A stretch of 45,980 nt of DNA from NCBI GenBank assembly GCA_018831265.1, contig JAHJCO010000044.1:1-45980 (forward strand), read 5' to 3'. Positions 42,495 through 45,980 of the stretch are shown piece by piece. The translations under genes and the position numbers were made by a program. This DNA comes from Actinomycetota bacterium (GTDB taxonomy: Bacteria; Actinomycetota; Geothermincolia; Fen-727; Anoxymicrobiaceae). The notes beneath the pieces are model-generated. The model was not told where the DNA came from and searched no databases. It saw nothing but the letters and a program-made list of their open reading frames with translations. Position 1 is the first letter of the stretch. Every line of letters begins with the position of its first letter.

Positions 42495-43343
42495 TTACCG
42501 GCCCTCGAACTGCGGCTGTGTCTTCATGTTGAAGGCCAGCAGCCCCTCGGCGAGGTCGAGGGTTTTCGTCAGCTGCTGGATGCCGTCCCGCTCGGCGGCC
42601 AGCCCGGCATCGAGCCCCTCCATCTCACCGGTCAGGATGGCCTTCTTTGCGCAGCCGATGGCCACCGTGGCGGCGCCGGCCAGGGTCCTGCCCAGGGTCC
42701 TGGCCTCCTCAGCGAGCAGCTCCGGGTCGACGGCCCGGGTGATGAGCCCGATCCTCTCGGCCTCATCGGCGTCCATCCGCCTGGCGAGCGATATCATCTC
42801 CAGGGCGCGGGCGTGGCCGACCACCCTGGGCAGCCTCTGGCATCCACCGGCGGCCGGGATGAGCCCCAGCCCGACCTCGGAGAGACCGATCTTCGGCTTT
42901 CCCCTGGCCATGAGCCGGAAGTCGCACGCCAGGGCGAACTCGAGGCCGCCACCGAGCGCGTGGCCACCGATGACCGCGATCGAGGGCTTGGGCAGGCTCT
43001 CTATCCCGTTCATGACCCGCTGAGCCTGCTCGAGCATGCCCGCTATCTGCCCACCCACCTTCGAGAGTATGAAAGACATGGACTGCTTGGGCGTCCAGGT
43101 CGGGTCCATCTGGCTCAGGTCCGCTCCATCGGGGAGCGCCTTCAGGTCGGCACCCACCATGAACGCCTTCTCCAGCGCGCTCTCGAACAGCACGCAGCGG
43201 ATCTCCTCGTCGGTCGACACCTGCTCCACCATCGGCTCCAGCTCGTGGAGGAACTCGTCGGCCAGCGCGTTCCCGGGAGGGCGGTTCATCGTCACCACCC
43301 CCAGCCCGTCGTCCACCTCGATGGTCAGGAACTCGTAATCCAT
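42495..43343 (-). CDS. Enoyl-CoA hydratase/isomerase (crotonase family)
   Basis: The gene encodes a 282-residue crotonase. The oxyanion segments are FMVGADLKALPDG and GGHALGGGLEFALACDF. Glutamates in GGGLE and IGLSEVGLGLIPAAGG match both catalytic positions of hydratases. ATG 43343 has AGGAGG upstream; the longer frame to 43517 is not crotonase-like. It begins four bases after the ligase stop, in the operon dehydrogenase-ligase-crotonase. The long insertion after ADLKALPDG (SQMDPTWTPKQSMSFILSKV) is unusual for short-chain enzymes. Confidence 0.92.
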   Translation of the reverse strand: MDYEFLTIEVDDGLGVVTMNRPPGNALADEFLHELEPMVEQVSTDEEIRCVLFESALEKAFMVGADLKALPDGADLSQMDPTWTPKQSMSFILSKVGGQIAGMLEQAQRVMNGIESLPKPSIAVIGGHALGGGLEFALACDFRLMARGKPKIGLSEVGLGLIPAAGGCQRLPRVVGHARALEMISLARRMDADEAERIGLITRAVDPELLAEEARTLGRTLAGAATVAIGCAKKAILTGEMEGLDAGLAAERDGIQQLTKTLDLAEGLLAFNMKTQPQFEGR

Positions 43344-43347
43344 CCTT

Positions 43348-45168
43348 CTACCTCCTGTTGTATGGGATCCCCAGCCTCTCCATGGCCACCTCGCGTACGG
43401 ATTGATAGGGGAGCTTGCCGGAAGCGGACCGTCCCAGCGACTCCACCAGCACCCAGTGCTTGGGACACTTGAAATCGGCGAGGCTCTCCCGCAGGAACGC
43501 GGACAGCTCTTCCTCAAGCCCGCCGCTCCCCCTCGCGCTCTCCCTGGGCTCCACCACCGCCGTCACCGCCTCCCCCCAGCGGGGATGCGGCACACCCACC
43601 ACGGCGACGTCGAGCACCTTCTCGTGGCACATCAGCCGGTTCTCGATCTCGATGGGGAAGATCTTTTCCCCGCCGGAGTTGATGCAGGTCTGCCCGCGGC
43701 CCATGAGGTTGATGGTGCCGTCCCGGTTGACGGTGCAGAGGTCTCCCATGGTTATCCAGGTCTCGCCGTCGATGCGCCTGTAGGTCTCGGCGGTCTTGGC
43801 CGGGTCCCTCCAGTACCCCTGCGACTGCGGCCCCCCGTAGGCCAGCGTCCCCACCTTCCCGGAGCCGGGTTGCACGAACCCCCCCTCGCCGTCGAGCACC
43901 CGGACCGGGAACCGGCCCCCGTAACGGACACTGAACCGGGTGTTGGAGGCGACCTGCGACCCCGTTGCCGTGACATCGAAGATCGCGCCCCCTCCCTCGG
44001 TGGCGAGCAGCGCGTCCAGCACCATTGCGTTGGGCAGCTTCTCGTGGAGCTTCTCCTTCAGGTGGGGAGAGAGCTTCACCGCCCCCGTCCCCAGCACCAG
44101 CAGGTCGTCCAGGTCGTACCGCCTGCTCTCGAGGCACTCCATCATCGGGGCGACGTATGCGTCCCCGACAACCACCACCAGCATCAGGTGCTCCCTCTCT
44201 GCGAGCTCCCAGACCGAGGCCGCGTCGAAGCGCGGTGAGTCGCCGAGGAAGTGGATGGTCCCGCCCGCGGCCATCACGGGCACACACGCGACCCAGGCCG
44301 CCCCGTGCATCAGGGGGGAGGCCACCAGCGCCCTCAACGAGCCCCCTATCCGGTTGACCGCGGGCCCGAAGCCGGGCGGGGTGAAGACGGCCCGCTCGAG
44401 CAGCGAGCCCACGTACTCCATGGCGGTGCCGCTGCAGAGCACGCGGCGGTAGAAGCGACGGGCTGCCCCGCTACCGGCCAGGGGCAGGCTCATGGCCCGG
44501 ACGAACCGGTCCATCGAGCCCGGCGAGGCCTCGGAGAGAAGCCCCACGTTCTTGAGCATGGTGTTCACCACGTTGTAGCCGAGGAACCGCGAGATGCTCC
44601 CCCATGTCCAGATGACCCCCCTGGGCATCCCGGTGGTCCCCCCGGTGTAGAAGAGCAGGACCGCGTCGTCCCCACCCGGCCCCCAGGGAGGCTCGGGTCT
44701 GGCGGGGGAGGAGCCGCCCAGCAGCTCGTCCCAGGAGAGGTTCGCGGGATCGGCGGCGCCCGGGCAGACGATCACACGCTCGAGCGCGGGCAGGTCGGGT
44801 CGTATCGACTCGACCAGGCCCTCGTACTCCGGGTTGCACACAAGCGCCCACGCTTCGGCGTCCCTGAGGACGTGCTCGAGCTCGACGGCCTGGTAGCGGT
44901 AGTTGACGTTGAAGGAGGTGGCCCCTACCTTCGCCACGGCGGCGAACGCCTCGACGAACATGTTGGAGTTCCGGAGCATGACCCCGACGCGGGCGCCTTC
45001 CGTCACGCCGAGGTCCAGAAGCGCGTTGGCCAGGCGGTTCACGTTCCGATCGAGCTGCGCCCAGGTGATCCGCTTCTCACCGCCGCACACCACGGCCTCG
45101 CGTCCGGGGAACAGCCTCGCGTTCCTCTCTATTATGTAGTGGAGCGTATGCCGGCCGCCGAGTGCCAT
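43348..45168 (-). CDS. Acyl-CoA synthetase (AMP-forming)
   Basis: The product is a 606-residue ANL ligase. The N-terminal part is LHYIIERNARLFPGREAVVC. The P-loop reads LFYTGGTTGMPRGVIWTWGS (TGG instead of TSG). The hinge is MGRGQTCINSGGEKIFPIEI and the catalytic Lys is in SASGKLPYQSV. It is longer than the ligase at 29877 because of inserts in the middle (SLPLAGSGAARRFYRRVLCS). AGGAGGAGG precedes the ATG. It sits between an acyl-CoA dehydrogenase and a crotonase, so one substrate is probably activated, oxidised and hydrated by this operon. Confidence 0.92.
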   Translation of the reverse strand: MALGGRHTLHYIIERNARLFPGREAVVCGGEKRITWAQLDRNVNRLANALLDLGVTEGARVGVMLRNSNMFVEAFAAVAKVGATSFNVNYRYQAVELEHVLRDAEAWALVCNPEYEGLVESIRPDLPALERVIVCPGAADPANLSWDELLGGSSPARPEPPWGPGGDDAVLLFYTGGTTGMPRGVIWTWGSISRFLGYNVVNTMLKNVGLLSEASPGSMDRFVRAMSLPLAGSGAARRFYRRVLCSGTAMEYVGSLLERAVFTPPGFGPAVNRIGGSLRALVASPLMHGAAWVACVPVMAAGGTIHFLGDSPRFDAASVWELAEREHLMLVVVVGDAYVAPMMECLESRRYDLDDLLVLGTGAVKLSPHLKEKLHEKLPNAMVLDALLATEGGGAIFDVTATGSQVASNTRFSVRYGGRFPVRVLDGEGGFVQPGSGKVGTLAYGGPQSQGYWRDPAKTAETYRRIDGETWITMGDLCTVNRDGTINLMGRGQTCINSGGEKIFPIEIENRLMCHEKVLDVAVVGVPHPRWGEAVTAVVEPRESARGSGGLEEELSAFLRESLADFKCPKHWVLVESLGRSASGKLPYQSVREVAMERLGIPYNRR

Positions 45169-45178
45169 TCCCCTCCTC

Positions 45179-45980
45179 CTACTCGAAAGCGCTCAGGCCC
45201 AGCACGTCCCGGGACACGATGAGCTTCTGTATCTGGGTGGCGCCGTCGGGGATGGTGAACATCCTCGCGTCCCTGAACAGCTTCTCGCACGGGAACTCCT
45301 CGGAAAGGCCGTTGGCCCCGTGTATCTGTATGGCCTTGGAGGTGACCTCGACGGCCATCTCGGTCGCGAACCACTTGGCCATGGAGGTCTCGCGGTCGCA
45401 GCGCTTCCCCTGCTGGAGCAGGGAGAGGGCCCGGTAGGCCAGCAGCCGGGCGGCATCCACCGCAGTGGTCATGTCGCAGATCATCTCCTGGATCATCTGG
45501 TGCTCTCCGATGAGCTTCCCCCACTGTTTGCGCTGTTTCGCATATGTGACGGAGTGGTCGAGTGCCGCCTGGGCCATGGCCACGGAGCCCACCGCCATGA
45601 GCGTGCGCATTATCTCGAACCCCTGGAGCACGAACTTGAGGTCCCCGGAGGCCGAGGTCTTCCGGCTCCCCCCGCTCCTCTCCCCTCCCAGCAGGTTGGC
45701 GGCGGGTACCCGGCAGTCGGTGAAGTAGAGCTCGGAGGTGGGAAAGGCCTTCAGGCCCAGGTGGGGAAGCTCGCTGGCCTCATAGGGGGAGACCTCGCGG
45801 TCCACCAGCAGGATGCCTATGCGCGAGTCCTCTTCTCTCTTCACCCTGCAGATGACCGCGGCCAGGTCGGAGACGTGCCCGCAGGATATCCAGGTCTTGG
45901 TGCCGTTGAGGACTAGTGAGTCCCCGTCCGCCACGGCGGATGTCTGTATCTCGGCGGCGTTGGAGCCCACGTCGGGCTCG
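45179..45980 (-). CDS. Acyl-CoA dehydrogenase, N-terminus beyond the window
   Basis: About 267 C-terminal residues are visible; the reading frame stays open to the edge and begins mid-loop with EPDVGSNAAEIQTSA, so the start is outside. It has NGTKTWISCGHVSD, QRKQWGKLIGEHQMIQEMIC and AIQIHGANGLSEEFPCEKLF. The position of the usual catalytic Glu (YEGT) reads IPDGATQIQKLIVSRD, an Asp. Such IPDG ends occur in a branch of dehydrogenases, and the base may be different there. It is the first visible gene of the operon with the ligase and crotonase. Confidence 0.9.
   Translation of the reverse strand, partial: EPDVGSNAAEIQTSAVADGDSLVLNGTKTWISCGHVSDLAAVICRVKREEDSRIGILLVDREVSPYEASELPHLGLKAFPTSELYFTDCRVPAANLLGGERSGGSRKTSASGDLKFVLQGFEIMRTLMAVGSVAMAQAALDHSVTYAKQRKQWGKLIGEHQMIQEMICDMTTAVDAARLLAYRALSLLQQGKRCDRETSMAKWFATEMAVEVTSKAIQIHGANGLSEEFPCEKLFRDARMFTIPDGATQIQKLIVSRDVLGLSAFE

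Overview
This is a 46-kb stretch of high-GC bacterial DNA. It has dense gene packing, strong GGAGG-type ribosome binding sites and frequent GTG/TTG starts. The gene set is dominated by CoA-ester catabolism: four acyl-CoA dehydrogenases, two crotonases, two acyl-CoA ligases, acetoacetyl-CoA synthetase, thiolase, SDR, a B12-dependent acyl-CoA mutase and a FixC/FixX pair. TetR-type regulators and c-di-GMP/two-component signalling are also present. An uncultured actinobacterium-like lineage is plausible, but no phylogenetic marker in the window proves this.

Layout. 1-150 is a foreign-looking transketolase fragment, probably an assembly chimera at a contig end. 381-5263 holds a penicillin-acylase-family hydrolase, a crotonase and a YtcJ-like amidohydrolase. 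5494-9805 holds a one-domain response regulator that appears to start at ATC, a PAS/HD-GYP membrane protein, a small DUF5684-like membrane protein and a Na/Pi cotransporter. 9963-11837 holds a lipoprotein serpin and a second response regulator. 11984-15300 holds two acyl-CoA dehydrogenases and a TetR gene with an ordered promoter/operator array. 15587-22736 holds a URO-D-like protein, a MerR-TetR fusion regulator and a GlcDEF-like FAD/Fe-S/FAD operon. 22842-29838 holds a diguanylate cyclase, a small membrane protein, a large Tat-exported phosphodiesterase, a CDF transporter and FixC/FixX. 29877-39898 holds an acyl-CoA ligase, acetoacetyl-CoA synthetase, the operon SDR-thiolase-acyl-CoA dehydrogenase-mutase large subunit-B12 subunit, and a thioesterase. 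40091-45980 holds a histidine kinase, a TetR, and the operon acyl-CoA dehydrogenase (cut by the window end)-ligase-crotonase.

How it works together. Ligases activate acids, dehydrogenases oxidise the CoA esters, FixC/FixX can pass electrons to quinone, crotonases, SDR and thiolase finish beta-oxidation, and the mutase rearranges a carbon skeleton. The mutase is divergent at the positions that set substrate choice in known relatives, so its substrate is open.

The gaps between genes are full of short repeats: a 164-bp inverted-repeat-ended element in four copies, and several palindrome families with conserved centres and changing but self-complementary arms. Several of these touch genes directly. 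One writes the C-terminus of a flavoprotein, one supplies the ribosome binding site of the mutase, and one supplies the stop codons of two convergent genes.
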